From Setoptus koraiensis (taxonomy: Eukaryota; Arthropoda), in contig CM106585.1 of the NCBI GenBank assembly GCA_048013815.1, forward strand, positions 17,298,001 to 17,362,000: a stretch of 64,000 nucleotides of DNA, written 5' to 3'. Shown here one piece after another: positions 11,261 to 24,734 of this stretch. The position numbers and the translations under genes were made by a program. Below the pieces are notes generated by a model. The model searched no databases, was not told the DNA's origin, and saw nothing but the letters and a program-made list of their open reading frames with translations. Position 1 is the stretch's first letter; every line of letters starts with the position of its first letter.

Positions 11261-13459
11261 AACTTTTAAGGCAAACCTAGTCAAGAAGAACTAATCGATA
11301 GTTGGACAGTAACCGACAGTTTATCTGAGCAAAATACATACCGAGACACACAAAAGACAATTCTACTACGACTGATCTAGAAAATCCCATGACTGGCAAT
11401 CAATTCTTTTGCCATTGTAATAACCTCCTACGAAGATCGTCGTCTGTTCTCACAAATGAGTAATCATCAAGACCTATTGCTGATTTCCATCTTCATCATG
11501 TTACTACATCAGATTCCCAAATCCTAATATCAGAGCCATCTGATTTAAACACATATCTCACGGAAGACCGCACGATAACCCCTAGTCTGATTGATTTGAT
11601 TGACAAAAAAAGGTCCAGTTTAAGTCTATGGAAAAACAAATAATAGCAACAACAGTGACATCACTAATGGGCTACCTCCACTACATCATCCCTATAACAT
11701 TTCCGAAGATCCCTCTCAGCTATTCACCTTCGTACAAGTTTTGAGTTGATTCAAAATGACCTAATTTCGAACAACTATGCATACGTAAAGATTTTATGCA
11801 ACTTATTCGAAATTCAATCAAGAAAAAACTGATTTCAAGAACTACACCTCGCGTAGACGGACTTTGAATAAACTTAATACAAGAAACAGCAACTTCGTTT
11901 GACTACCTGTTCTAAGCATCTTTGACTTAATTATTTCGATGTGGTAGCTAGTGATTTGGATGTAGTGGGTCATTAATGTTTTGTTTTTCAATTGTTTTGC
12001 TCGATAATACCTACGCAGTTGAGAGATTTCAAGATCTATTCCACACTGAAACGTTCTAGAAAGTTTACTGATTTGCCCCCTTAGATACACACAGTTGTTA
12101 TAAAAGTTTTTATTGTTTCACCCTATCTTTCAATAGAGTAAAACAACCGTTGATCTACCATTGCAACATTATGGTACCTATATCCAACATAGACGGGCAC
12201 CGCCCTAAATGAGATATTATTCCTGATAGATTCCAGCTAACTGTGATGTGGAGAGCACTATACCAAAGATACAAGATACATTGCAAATAGATAATAATGG
12301 TGAAATATATTCTGCTGTGACTAATTCTGTATCATCAATATCTTCAGTGCCGATGTTAGGCTAATCTTCCAAGAGATCTTATCATTTGATCAAAACTAGC
12401 GTATGGCCTCTATTTATTGGAAATTGTATCATAACATCAGCTATAATGTGATAAAGTTAGGGAATATTTTAGCGGTTATGATCATTATCTCAACTAATCA
12501 ATCAATACATGTCCAACTACCAGACATGTGAGCATTTAGATATAAAAACAAATGTTTCCCTCGTCGAGATTCATTTGTAACCGATTCTGGCGTGCATGCA
12601 AGCTGTTGAAGTGACTGATAAACTTTAATTGTTGAACACAGTTAGTAGTTTGAATATTAATATTATATTTTTGTCTATGAAAATAGGCACAGTACATATA
12701 ATACGATTAGTGAAGGATTAATAATCACACAAGCCATTATCAATATTAGTCACTCAAAAGTATATAACTATAGTAACTATTTCAATTTTATGATTATAAT
12801 AACCTTATTATTGTCACCTGTACCTAACTTAAAATATTATAAGTGCCGTCCGTTGATTATTCATTGAATGATATAATTAAATCAACATGATGACTAAACA
12901 TAAAAGTATTTATGGACCATTAAAGTTGAGTCCTCGAGCACGTTCAATAAGGAAAGTTTACTATGTGCCAGATACAACTATTTGTAACTTTACTCGTCAA
13001 TTCAATAGTTGTTCATGATATACATATAAAGTGGACATCGATTAAATTGTTGTGAGGAATGCGTAATATTGTTCGCATATTTTTATAACTATCATCGATA
13101 TTGGCGACCTAAGATAAACCAGCAACGATTGAGTGTACGATACGACAATACAAACAATAGTTGCTAATAAAACAAACATTTCATCTTTCAAACTAGTTAC
13201 ATATAGATAGATTATTATTATTACTATTACGACAATATAAAAACAAATTGCAGCAATAACAACGATTCTGATAGATTATTGTGTGCCAATCCTACAACCA
13301 GAAGCCTATGTAACCATACATCAGAGGCTCTCTTCGAACAAGGACAGAATAGGATGCTCATTTAGCAATTAATTGATATCAATTGAAGATAATTATCGCA
13401 TAAGTATAACGAATAAAAAATATTTTAATTATTGGTCGACGAAAACAACATCAACAACA
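11261..13459. other. Intergenic, AT-rich, no gene recognised
   Basis: About 2.2 kb between the kinase pseudogene and the two-pore channel start. Frames are closed by frequent stops; the one open stretch at 11,842-12,090 (minus) is not recognisable. More of the kinase pseudogene could be hidden here but I could not align it. The last few hundred bases should hold the channel promoter and 5' UTR. Confidence 0.45.
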
Positions 13460-16400
13460 ATGACAAGCGAGGAATCACTAGACGATGAGGCCGATCTACC
13501 TAATTTGCTGAGCGCCGTAGACGATCGCACCGCCCAAGAGCTAAGGCTAACAAAGAATTTGTGGAAATTGAATTATCATGAGGCTTCTATATTCATTGAG
13601 GAAGGGCTGAACAACGACAAATTTGAGAATCATCCAAAGAATAGACGGACATCGTCGCAAAGAACCTCGCCACCCTATTACACTGATTTGATCCAAGACA
13701 ATCGCATAAGTAGCATGAGTAATCGGTCGCCAAAGACCGGGTTAGATAAATTGGAGATGATGCAGCAAACTAAAATAACTTTTGAAGATGACGATCGCGG
13801 CAATAACCATAGAACTGTTAGCAACGACGAACAAGATTTAAATGAGTTGATACCTCTATCACCGAAAATAAGTTTGAGCAAGCCAATGATTGAATCTGTG
13901 ATGGCCGTCGAGCCGTTATTATCTAATGTGCAACGTCACAAGACCAATCCGTTCGCTAGGCACAAGGTAAATTGAAATCGGTTGTTGTTGGTATGGTTGC
14001 GATCGTTAGACTCTATCTAAACTGTCAATATCATCTCATTTAACCTCTTCTTCTATCTGTTATCACATTATCAATATACGGGCTTTATTTTTATACATAA
14101 ATATACATAGTTATTGGGAGGCCAATACACCACCATTGAGACGTATATTCTGGTCCACAATAAGTACTTTTATCAACTGGATTTGTTGGCAAGCATAGTG
14201 TTGCTACTATTGGCATTGGTTGAGCCTCCTGCTGTGGCCGGATACAATTTGGCACCTAGCATCCATGCCTCAATAGAGATGTTTGCTTTGGCCATTGTAG
14301 GTATAGAGTTGTTGTTGAAGTTTCGTTGGATGGGCCCGAGGCAATTCTTCCGTCATGGCCGGACAGTAACAAAATTAATAGTTCTATTAACCATGATTAC
14401 AGAGGCCGTAGTGATTTTTATGCGCTACTCTACTCATGCCCGTTACTCTAGGGCACTGCGGCCAATCTTTTTGATAGACAATCATTATTGTCACGGCATT
14501 AGGAGGGCCATTAGGCAGATATTTCAATCATTACCACCGATACTGGACATGTTTACATTGATGATGTTCTTCATGTTTATATTCTCAATATTTGGCTTCT
14601 ATCTGTTAGCCAATGACGGACCCTATTTCTCCAATATGGCCTCAACAGTGGGCAATCTGTTAGTGCTAGTGACAACAGCCAATTTGCCCGACATTATGAT
14701 GCCTTCCTATGGCAAATCACGTTGGTCATCATTATTCTTTGTACTATTTCTAATAGTTCATTTATATCTATTGACCAATTTAACAATGGCTGCCGTTTAT
14801 GAGAGTTTCACGCGCAAAGAAAAAGAGAAATTCCACAAGTTGCTGTTACACAGACGAAAAGCTTGCCAGCAAGCGTTCAAATTGTTGGTGTCACGACGTG
14901 TACAGCATCGTATTCAATTCAAGCAATTCATGGGCCTAATGCGTTTCCTAAATCCACAATGTACCAGTTTCGATGCATTTCTGGTGTTTAAAGCTTTGGA
15001 TACGGACAAAAGTGGCCAGTTGTCATTACAAGAATTTTATCAAATATACGACTTCATCGATTTGAAATGGCGCTTGAAATATCCTCACATAAACTGGTAC
15101 GACAATAGTCAGTGTATACCTCAGTTTGTCAAGCAACAACTAGACAATGTTAGACACGTTGTGGAGCACAGTTACTTCGCATGGGCCACCAATTCTATAA
15201 TTGCCATCTCGGCTTTGTTACAATTTGTTGAGGCATCAACACTGGCCGGTGTGTCAACAAGTCAAGAATTACAAGACGGTGGCAGCAACAACAGCCTGAT
15301 TGTTGGTCAGCAGACCAACAGCAGTACAAACGATTTGACAGCAGCGCCCACAACTAAGTTCATCCAGCAGGTGGAAATAACGCCCGATTTCGTGTCCACG
15401 TCAGTGTTCATAGGTATATATTCGGCGGAAATTACATTGAGGGCTTTCGCTCTAGGATATCAGGAGTATTGGCGTAACTACTGGAACAGGTTTGATGCGG
15501 TGGTACTGACGATATCCATTGTGGGTCTATTCACGGGTTATGTCGGCCATCATTTGGGTTGGCTCATCGTGTTGCGAGTGGTGCGATTAATGAGATTGTT
15601 TGAATTTAAGCGACGCTACAAGGACATTTGGCAAACACTAACTTATATACTGATGAAACGGTTTGTTAGTATGACTTGTGTCATTATGATAATGTACTAC
15701 TTTTTTGGCATCATAGGCATGGAATTGTTTTCGCAATACGATCTACGAAATTGCTGTAAGAACACCTCGCTAGAGAGCCAATTTAAGTATGAGGTGGGCC
15801 CACATCAAACCAGCGATTACCCCAGCTATTATTTGAATGATTTTGGCGATGTTGTGGCCAGCTATCTGACATTGTTCAGTATGAGTAGCTCCACTTATTG
15901 GCTGGTGACCATGAATGCCTACGCTATAGTTGTTGGAACGAATTTGGTGCGAATATATTTTGCCATTTATTATTTGTGTAGCATAATAGTGACAAATATA
16001 GTGATAGCATTTATATTGGAATCATTTTTGTTTAGGATTCATTATAGAAGAAAATTGGGCGAGGCCTGCGACGATGCCAATCTATTCACCGTGGACGTGT
16101 ATTTAAGCAAGCAAGAGATGGAATATGCAAACAGGACATTGGATAGGAAAAATGAGAGCTTGAATTATGTAAAGAGAAGCTTCACAATGACACAACAACA
16201 ACAAGCAACAACCAAGGTCTCTCTCATGGACAATCAACACTACGAGGGATACCAGCAAAATCATGAACATTTACTAGGCAAAGAGCAACGACATGATAAA
16301 TTAGAAACAATCAAGCAAAAACAACAACAACAATTTGGCATCATTACTACCAACGACAAACAGCAACATGACAGCAACTACAAAAGTCCACCATCTTTGA

Positions 16401-16870
16401 CCTCGTCCCCGCCAAGCCAGCAACAGCAGCAACTGAACGGCAGTTACGCGTCGACATCGACACTAACAAACCGTTCAATTGATTCAACATCGGCGGGCTC
16501 GTCAGTGTATGCCGCCGCCAACACCACCAGCTCTATAACATCATCGGCGAATTTTACCACTAGTAGTCAACCAAAACAACAACTAAAGCAACAACAGTAT
16601 GCGCTCAAAACTAATGTTTGCCGACTCATAAGGGATGGTGAAAAATTACGCCAAGCCAGCGATCCGAATGGCTCAGTGCTTATGTATCAGGCCGAACAAA
16701 CGCGAAACAAATTCTCATTCACGATGAAAATGTACGCCGACGAAGTTAAAGAGTGGCTCCAGGAGGCCGACAGGGCCGATCGCGAGGAATTGGCCAGACA
16801 GCGTCTGTTGAACATGACAGACATACATTCTCATTTCACCGCCAGGAGGACCTACTCATGCTCGTATTGA
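13460..16870 (+). CDS. TPCN1: Two-pore channel, TPC1-like
   Basis: Endolysosomal cation channel with two six-helix domains. Exons are 13460-13966 and 14111-16870, with donor AAG|GTAAA and acceptor ATAG|TTATT. The protein is about 1,088 aa, against roughly 820 in human TPC1. Domain I contains the S4-S5/S5 stretch RQIFQSLPPILDMF and filter I TTANLPDIMMPSY. The interdomain linker carries an EF-hand loop, DTDKSGQLSLQEF (from about residue 466). Domain II has S4 WLIVLRVVRLMRLF (three Arg) and helices to FILESFLFRIHYRRK. Filter II reads LFSMSSSTYW (about 757-766) where vertebrate TPCs have VNN before the Trp. A tail of about 250 residues is rich in Gln/Ser/Thr. The start is the ATG at 13460, in ACAACAATGAC; upstream codons in frame are not ATG. 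Confidence 0.9.
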
Positions 16871-19800
16871 GCTGGTAACAAATGCAAACAGTTGTGGCAC
16901 CTCAACTGTTTACAACATGCAGGTATGTCACCTCTATGTTATAAACAGGTGGCTTAACTTGAAAACGAAAAAGAAACAAATTAAACTAGCATGTTGTCAG
17001 GATTGGCATGACATAATGCGTGTGATGATCATAAAATAAATAAATGTACATTGTCAAAGACACTTACGCAACTTAGCGTCAACAGTAGTATAAGTGGTGG
17101 CAGTTTTAGCTTAGCAAATTCAGTTGCTCACTTGTTCGGTATATCGGTCTATCCTCATCCGCTACCATGTCAACGAGTAAACTAACAATGATGATGATGA
17201 CTAATAATGACTGACGACTAACCACTAATGCAAACAATGACACAAAAGCAATATGTGGCAATGGCCGCCAGCTTATGCAGCGGCGCCTCAACTACTGTAA
17301 TGCGTAATAATAAAGTCAATCGGTTTAAGGTTGCCCAACCTTAGTTTGTCATCTTTGTCGCTATGGCTTAATGGCGATAGAATAACGCATGCAGATTATA
17401 CCGTACAGAAAATTTTGTCCGCCAGTGTATGAACGAGATATAATTAGAGGCAAGCTTGCTGTTCCACTTACAGGTGATGCCGGCGATTGGTCTAGTTCAA
17501 ATGTACAAGCTAGCTTGTCTATTTATATCGGCTTTACACTGCTGCTCGAGTTCAATTTCTTCCCACAGGCTCGCGATGGCAGCCAGATTGGAGCCGAAAA
17601 CAACATGATGATTTATTTCCTCATTGCCACCACCTGATCCCATGCATCTATCTCTCTATTTTTGTTGCCACTCGCATCTTTTCCTCAAACAGCACGTCTC
17701 CCAAGTGGCAGGCAACAAGACGCGAAGACGCCCTCGCCCGCCTCAAGCGGACACAGTTATATTGTTGCAAATTTGAATGTTTTGCGAGTTTCCGACGTCT
17801 ATGGTGATCGTCGTCATTGTCGACGTGTATCTCATCACTCTATTACTCAATCAATCACTCAGCTTCGAATGCATTAACTCGTTTGTGTGCCAGACGTAAT
17901 CAAACCAACATGATAGCGACTATTTATAACCCGGCCGTGACAGCAGGCAATTTTCTCTACGACTATCCGATATTTTTGCAATGCACCACTAACAGCACCA
18001 ATTACAATGTCAATAACGACAGTATGCTAATATATACTACTTAAAAGATCATTCTAGATCTTTCGAGACAGTTGATGCCGTCGTTGCGACAATGATAAGA
18101 CGAGATTAATATTCAATTGGTCAGTCGTCTCATTTTCAGTGTCGCTGCAATGACGATGAGACGACTTTGGCGCATCGTACATTGTTGTCTCGATGAATTG
18201 GGCGTGTGCAACCAACTTTTCCATTTGAGACTGGAGCTATCATTTCTAGCCTGACACTTGTTGATCAAGCAAACTTGACTATTAGACAGTTTTTATGCCA
18301 AAAACAGGGTGAATCCATCATGTGTTTTTATCTAATGGAAAAACAGCTCTAAATATGAACAGATAAGATCACAATAATAGAGGGACAGACAGAGCTCGGA
18401 TGAACGAAAAAAAAAGTAATCAACTCGTGGAGACAATTTCACGATGTCTTACTCAGATAGCAATCGCTTGGATTGTCGTGAGGAGGCGCCGGTACACAAT
18501 GATAACACAGACTAGCGTTATCCTTGATATCCGGTCCTCTGACTAGCAAATCAGTTCTAGCTGAAAATAATTCCATCTGTCATTCAGTCCGACAAGAGAA
18601 CGTGTCGACGAATGTGTCGACATGTCAACAGGTTAGCATGACCCCGGGTTTTATTGCATTCTCAATAAGTGGACTAGCTAACGGGGCAAACAGTATCGCC
18701 AGAGACATTTAGCTCGCCGACGAACAGATCAATAACTATACGATGATTGATTAGTAGGCGCGCGTGAGCTTGCAACTGGCTATCAGTTGCTGCCATTTGA
18801 AACAAAATATTGAGTTTTTCTATTGTCTGCGTGAACCTGATAGCTTGACGGTTTAGCATTCAGATCAACAACGCAGCAGATGATCCTTGAGTAGATGACA
18901 ACTAGCGCTCATCATTTTTTGAGCAAAATGCTATTTTATAACAACAATTGCGATTGTAATAGAGTGTGTGTGCCGATCTCTATCTTACATCATGTACCAT
19001 CGTGATCTCAACATTTACTGCTAATTATCAACTAATCATAATGTTGATTAAGATGAGCATGTACACGAATATGTCAACAAGTGAACTGTTTATCATTATC
19101 ATGATAGCTATTAGTCACAGTCACTGTTTCTTATTTACATTTGATCCAATCATTAATTCTCACTGATGTACTAATGATTATTATTAGTAATTTACTAATG
19201 ATTCATTGGCCCTTGTGACTCGCGATTGACATTGTGAGTGAAAAAAAAACTTTTGGCTCTCAAATTCACCAACTTTAGTTGTAAACTTTTGTTGTTGTTG
19301 TTGTGGTTGTTTTTGTTGAGACCGGAACTATTGTGGAACACAGGGCGTAAATGTATCAACTTCGACGATCATCAGATCTGAAATGAATTGGCTAATGAAT
19401 TGATTGCAATTGTGGATGCTAATTTCCTTTGAAACACAATCTTTATTCAACAACAATACCAAAAGGGGATGACGTATCTAAACGACCAAAAACAACAACA
19501 ACAACAAGTAACCATACTCCATACTATGGAGTTTATAGCAAGACTAACACTTTCTATTAGACTGATTCGGCTAGCTGCCGGCAGATGATGGTGTTGTCGT
19601 AGTTGTCGGCGATGATGGTGCTGGAGAGTTCAACCCGAGGCCAACAACTGTATTAATTTATTTATTTTTAATGTACGTCGCACCACTGTGTACTAGTGTG
19701 CTAGCATGCGAGTATACATATTAGATGCTTAGAGTGTATGCTGGAGCTGTATCAAACTGACTGGCGATACTGGCGAGCTAGCTAAAACTAAAACTAGACT

Positions 19801-19908
19801 GGATGTGTATTAATTATGATCAAAATTGCAACAACAGTGAAACAGTCTGATTTGTGAGTTCATGCCCAATAAGTGGTTTTTAAAATGATGCAGTTCCACT
19901 GTGACAGA

Positions 19909-19940
19909 GGTAGTAGAAGTAGTAGTAGTAGTAGTAGTAG
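19909..19940. repeat. (GTA)n microsatellite
   Basis: A run of GTA/GTAGAA triplets just before CTGACG. Confidence 0.8.
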
Positions 19941-20843
19941 CTGACGAAATGGAGATGATTTTGATTTTTGCGAAACTTCAACTCATTCAGTTGCAGTTTA
20001 TATACGAGATGATGATACAAACAAAAATATGCAGCCAACGAAACAAATTTTAACTGTGCGCTTGTGCATGCTAATCGGCCCTTTACTTACCTAACAAGTT
20101 TTGCAGACTGGAGCCTTGACAGGACTTTCCTGCCTTATATAATATAAATGTATAACGTAATAACACTCTTTAGAGGAACAACTAGAGCAACAGCAACACT
20201 ACCAGCAACAATAATGGGAGTTGCTATCGAACGGGTCGCTGCGTCGTTGCGTAATTCGATCACAGGCCAACAAGTGCAAGTGTATCGTTATCTAGATATG
20301 ACGGTGGATGAACCGTTAGTTTGGTTGCGTCGCATCGGCTTGGCGCTGCTCAGGAATGCCCAATTATGTTTGTTATGTAATAGTCGCCGGTTGTGTTTGT
20401 TCCCTGTTGGCGCCACTGTGGTCGCACTAACTGTTAGTGCGACTAACAGCGGACACAGCATTCACTGACAGGAAAAATGGGTTTTATTTGCGCGCCAAAA
20501 CATGCTCTTCCGGTGCCGGCCATCACTGGCTGACCACAAGGCGACATTGGGACGGCATTTTCCCCGACTGCACCGTACTTTGGGCAATAACAAGTCTTGT
20601 TGTTGTTGATGCTGCAATGTTACCACCGGACAAGTGAGTTGTTGGCCTAACAAGTTGGTCAAAGTTGGCAAAAGTCGCATCATCTTGCCTTCTGATCCCT
20701 TGAATGATGCACATTTTACACGATACATGCGCACACAAATTTGGTTAAAAGTATGACGCTGACCCAGAATCTCTGGCGGCCAGCACAAATCTCTGCTGCT
20801 GCTGCCCCATCAGTGGTGCCACCATCATCAACAATGCCCTGCA

Positions 20844-20844
<1 letters not shown>

Positions 20845-20895
<51 letters not shown>

Positions 20896-20920
20896 TGAGT
20901 GAGTGAGTGTGTGTGTGCGT
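20845..20920. repeat. (TG)n microsatellite with GTGA run
   Basis: About 23 GT units, followed by five GTGA units and more GT. Confidence 0.9.
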
Positions 20921-21190
20921 TGTGTGGGGAAATCACGAAAGGCGCACACGCACACACATACCTTTGCCGTGTCGACATCATTCCGTTTACACACACACGC
21001 ACACACACACTAGTTCGGCGCTTTGGCTGTGGCATTATCACAGCGGTAGCGGCAGCTGGAGCAAACGCGCATTCTATGTTTTAGCATTGTGAGTGTGTGT
21101 GTGTACTAGCGAAGAATGTACCAGTGTGTGTGTGTGTGTGTGTCTTCAACAAGTTACCACTCTTTGTGCGTTCTCTCTCTCACATACACA

Positions 21191-21191
21191 T

Positions 21192-21263
<72 letters not shown>
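21191..21263. repeat. (CA)n microsatellite
   Basis: About 35 CA units in a near-perfect run. Shorter GT runs lie at 21,093-21,142 and 21,490-21,512. Together with the (TG)n run about 350 bp to the left, it could form a long inverted pair. Confidence 0.9.
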
Positions 21264-21268
<5 letters not shown>

Positions 21269-22430
21269 GCATGAATGGGCAATGCGCAGACAGACGCACA
21301 AGAGTCTTGTGTGCAGGCGTAGATTTGATTCGATGATGATCGAATGGGAAACTCTGTTCGATCCGGCAGCGTCAGTTCGATTCTGTTCCATTCCATTCGT
21401 TTGTTCTCCAGCACTATAGGTTCTGTTATGGTGCACATGAGTGAGCGGCAGCAGTAGCGTTGGCCACTCACAGCGCACACACCGGATCGATTGTGTGTGT
21501 GTGTGTGTGTGTTGTGCGATCCAAGAAAGTGTGTGTTGTTCGCTGTAGCACCATTATATTATAGTACGTTGGTTGTGCATTGCAACAGCGCACACCACAT
21601 TCGACAACTGTGTGGTGCGACTCGCCTAATACTCGCCATCAGCGGCAACAGCAACAACAGCGGCAGCGGCAGCAACAACAGCGGCAACAACAGCAACACA
21701 CTAGAATCGACCTTTCCCCACCACACTCGCTCGCTACCACTGTGCTGTTGTACTACCACTGCACCACTGCACCATTGCACCACTGCACCACACAGTGGTA
21801 CTGCTTATACCAGCAACACTGTGCACAGTGTAAACCATGACTGTGTAAGTTCGCTCCACGTCCACCAATTTATTTTTTGCTATTGCCACCATCACCATAC
21901 TTTCGGTTCAGCCAATACTCTTCATTTGAAAGCGAGCGAGTGTGTGAGTGTGATTCAGAATAAGACAGAGACAGACTGCATCATGTTTGTATTATTATCA
22001 TCTCGTTCTTGCTATAACAAGTGGTGACAAAAGCTATTATTCTGATAACAATTACTAACTTCATTATTCATTTATCGTCATCATCATCGCCATCGCCACT
22101 AACAGTCACATCAAGACACAACCAACAGGCGAACAAACAGACAAACGGACGCACACACACACACACACTGGCAACGTACCAAGTGATTGGTGGATTAATT
22201 ATTAATTGCGCTACATAATCAAACAATTGAACCAATATCTAATTAATTTAATCAACAATTATATTCAGAGCGTCAATATATTTAGAGCGAACACATTATT
22301 ACATTTAGACGCGTGACAAATACGAATTTCACACGTTATAGGCAGTGGACAATAAAAAAAAACGATAATAACACAGCCACATACAGAGGCAACAACAAGT
22401 GTTTGAGCGAAGAACGCAAGAGAACGAAGC

Positions 22431-23746
22431 ATGGATATATTTGGTTCTTTGCGTTCGGTGTTGAAGATCGACGCTGTTTGCGTAGACAACAACGTCTTTC
22501 GGTTACATTACAAAGCAACAGTTTTATTTTTACTCGGCTGCTCCGTGCTAGTGACCAGCAGACAGTATTTCGGAGACCCCATAGACTGTATACAACGCGA
22601 CGACATACCTGCCAATATAATAGACACCTACTGCTGGATACACGCCACCTTCACACTGCCAAGAGCCTACAACAAGACAGTCGGAGTCGAGGTAATTATT
22701 AACCACCTAATCCATCCATCGTTACACTTTGGCCTCAGACCAGCTGCCGAACGTTTCACTAACCACCCTCACTATCGTTTTCTATCACATATATCATCTC
22801 GTTACAACATTTCCATCAACAACAACACTAACAGGTACCCCATCCCGGCGTTGACAAATTCAGCCCCGGCGAGGAACGCGTCTACCACAAATACTACCAA
22901 TGGGTCTGTTTTGTATTATTCTTTCAGGCGGTTATGTTCTACATACCACGATACTTGTGGAAAATGTGGGAAGGCCAAAAACTCAGAAATTTGGTCCTCA
23001 ATTTGAGCAATCCCATTCTCAGCGACAAGGCGCGCGACGAGGAGATACATCTTGTTGTTGAATATTTAAAAAGGAACATCGGCCACCATAACACCTACAT
23101 GTATTATTTCACCTTCTGCGAGGCACTCAACTTTTTCAATGTTTGCTTTCAAATGTACCTAGTAGACGCTTTCTTGGGTGGCAGCTTCTCAACATATGGA
23201 CTAGACGTACTCAAATACTCCGAAATGGACCAGGATGATAGAAATGATCCCATGATCAGAATATTTCCGCGCATGACCAAATGCACCTTCCATAGATATG
23301 GTTCATCGGGTGACGTTCAAAGGCACGATGCCCTGTGCATATTACCATTGAATATTATCAATGAAAAAATCTACATCTTCTTATGGTTCTGGTTTGTATT
23401 CCTTGCCATACTCAGCGGAGGTCTACTAATTTACAGAATGTGCGTCTTAGGCATGGAAAAGGTACGATACAGGGTGTTGATACAACGCGCAAGACTGACA
23501 GATAAAGAGGATCTAGAAATCGTGCTGGGCGAAGGAGATGTTGGTGATTGGTTCTTATTGTATATGTTGTGCAAGAATATGGATCCATTACATTATAGGG
23601 AGCTAGTATCGAAGTATGCCAATCCGTGTGACGATAGTAAATTAAGCGAGGAGGACGATGAAAAGAAACAACTTCTGGCCCCCGGTGATCACGAGGCTTA
23701 TCCAATGGCTCCAACTTTAGGTGCCTCAGAGAAGGCCAATGCCTAA
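22431..23746 (+). CDS. Innexin (invertebrate gap-junction protein)
   Basis: Four-helix gap-junction or hemichannel subunit of the plasma membrane. Two exons, 22431-22691 and 22835-23746, join as VGVE|VPHPGV with GAG|GTAAT..ACAG|GTACC. This gives about 390 aa, normal for the family. The N-terminal MDIFGSLRSVLK, the first helix ATVLFLLGCSVLVTSRQYFGDPIDC and the family signature YYQWVCFVLF are present. So are the second-helix FYIPRYLWKMWEG, an extracellular loop with CTFHRYGSSGDVQRHDALCILPLNI, and the final LYMLCKN..P..YREL. Extracellular Cys pairs are retained. It is closest in style to arthropod innexin-2. The acidic C-terminal tail is short. The exon 2 frame also reads upstream into the intron, which is not coding. 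Confidence 0.92.
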
Positions 23747-24734
23747 ATTTAACCTTATTGTCAAGTTAATTAAGAACAACACCAACACAACCACTGAGTG
23801 TATATATTTATATATATATCTAGAAAGAAAATTAGAGCTCACCATCCACAATCCAGCTGAACTATATGTATTGATATAGATATATGCATATATAATATTT
23901 TTATTTATGTATCTATATATCTATATACATATGCAACAACAAAGAACCACAGATGAATTACATATATGAATTATATTTTTGCACAAAACAAGTATATCTA
24001 TATACAAGCATATAACTATTTAGTATAAACTAGTTCGGTTCATTCATATTTGATGAACTCACTACAACAATGAATTGAATACACGCTTTTTGCCTCACTA
24101 CCAAACTAATTATCACTATGTAATAATGATCGAATATTACTCATATCTCTCCACATATCCATAGCGCTATCCCTTAATCCGGGATTTGTCCAAACTGTGA
24201 AACTTTTATGTTTCACACCAATATGCCGCGATCATGTTTACCTATGTTGCTGATTTCGTTACTCACACAGACATTATTTTATTATCTCATAATGTTATGT
24301 ACTCATCTACTATTATGTAATGTAATAAATGATATGCTTCACAAAAGATTTCTCTATATGCTTGCCATATACTACCTCTATGATTTCTGACAGCTTATAA
24401 GGTGCCTCATCGTTAGAAAAACAAGTTTTCCAATAAATAAATGTGCAAAGAGAACTTCGCAGTTAGTCTTTATTCAAGCAAAAAACTGGGCTTAATTACT
24501 CTTCCGAACTAGCACTCGATTCATACCTAGACTATATCCCATTTTTTCATAGAATGAAAATAAGGAACGGTAGCAAGTCCCGTCCCAACCACACATAGAT
24601 ACTAACTCCAAACAAATGTTTTGAACAAACTCTATATCGATTCTAATCTTATTAACTTGTTGAACAAGCGGAAGCACCAACAAGTATCAATTAGCTGTCG
24701 AACCAATCTCGCCGATTTTCGATCAAATCATATC
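23747..24734. other. Intergenic, innexin 3' UTR region
   Basis: About 1 kb, very AT-rich, with TATATA runs around 23,805-24,010 and AATAAA-type signals (for example near 24,320 and 24,430). No gene recognised. The right end adjoins the protease start. Confidence 0.5.

Larger units (their letters stand above)
16871..22430. other. Long intergenic region with microsatellites
   Basis: About 5.6 kb without a recognisable gene. Open frames around 20,700-21,500 come from CA/GT repeats and code for His/Thr or Val/Cys runs. They are not genes. Other short frames (17,389-18,044; 20,148-20,637; 21,491-22,027) have no domain. The right end should contain the innexin promoter and 5' UTR. Confidence 0.5.

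Noticed and set aside
20716-21480. Several open frames of 90-110 codons on both strands
   Set aside because: They are made of the (CA)n/(GT)n microsatellites and code for His-Thr or Cys-Val runs, so they are not genes.
21491-22027. 178-codon frame upstream of innexin
   Set aside because: Composed of Ser/Asn/Gly and His/Cys-rich low-complexity text from CAA/CAG and GTG repeats, with no domain or splice context.
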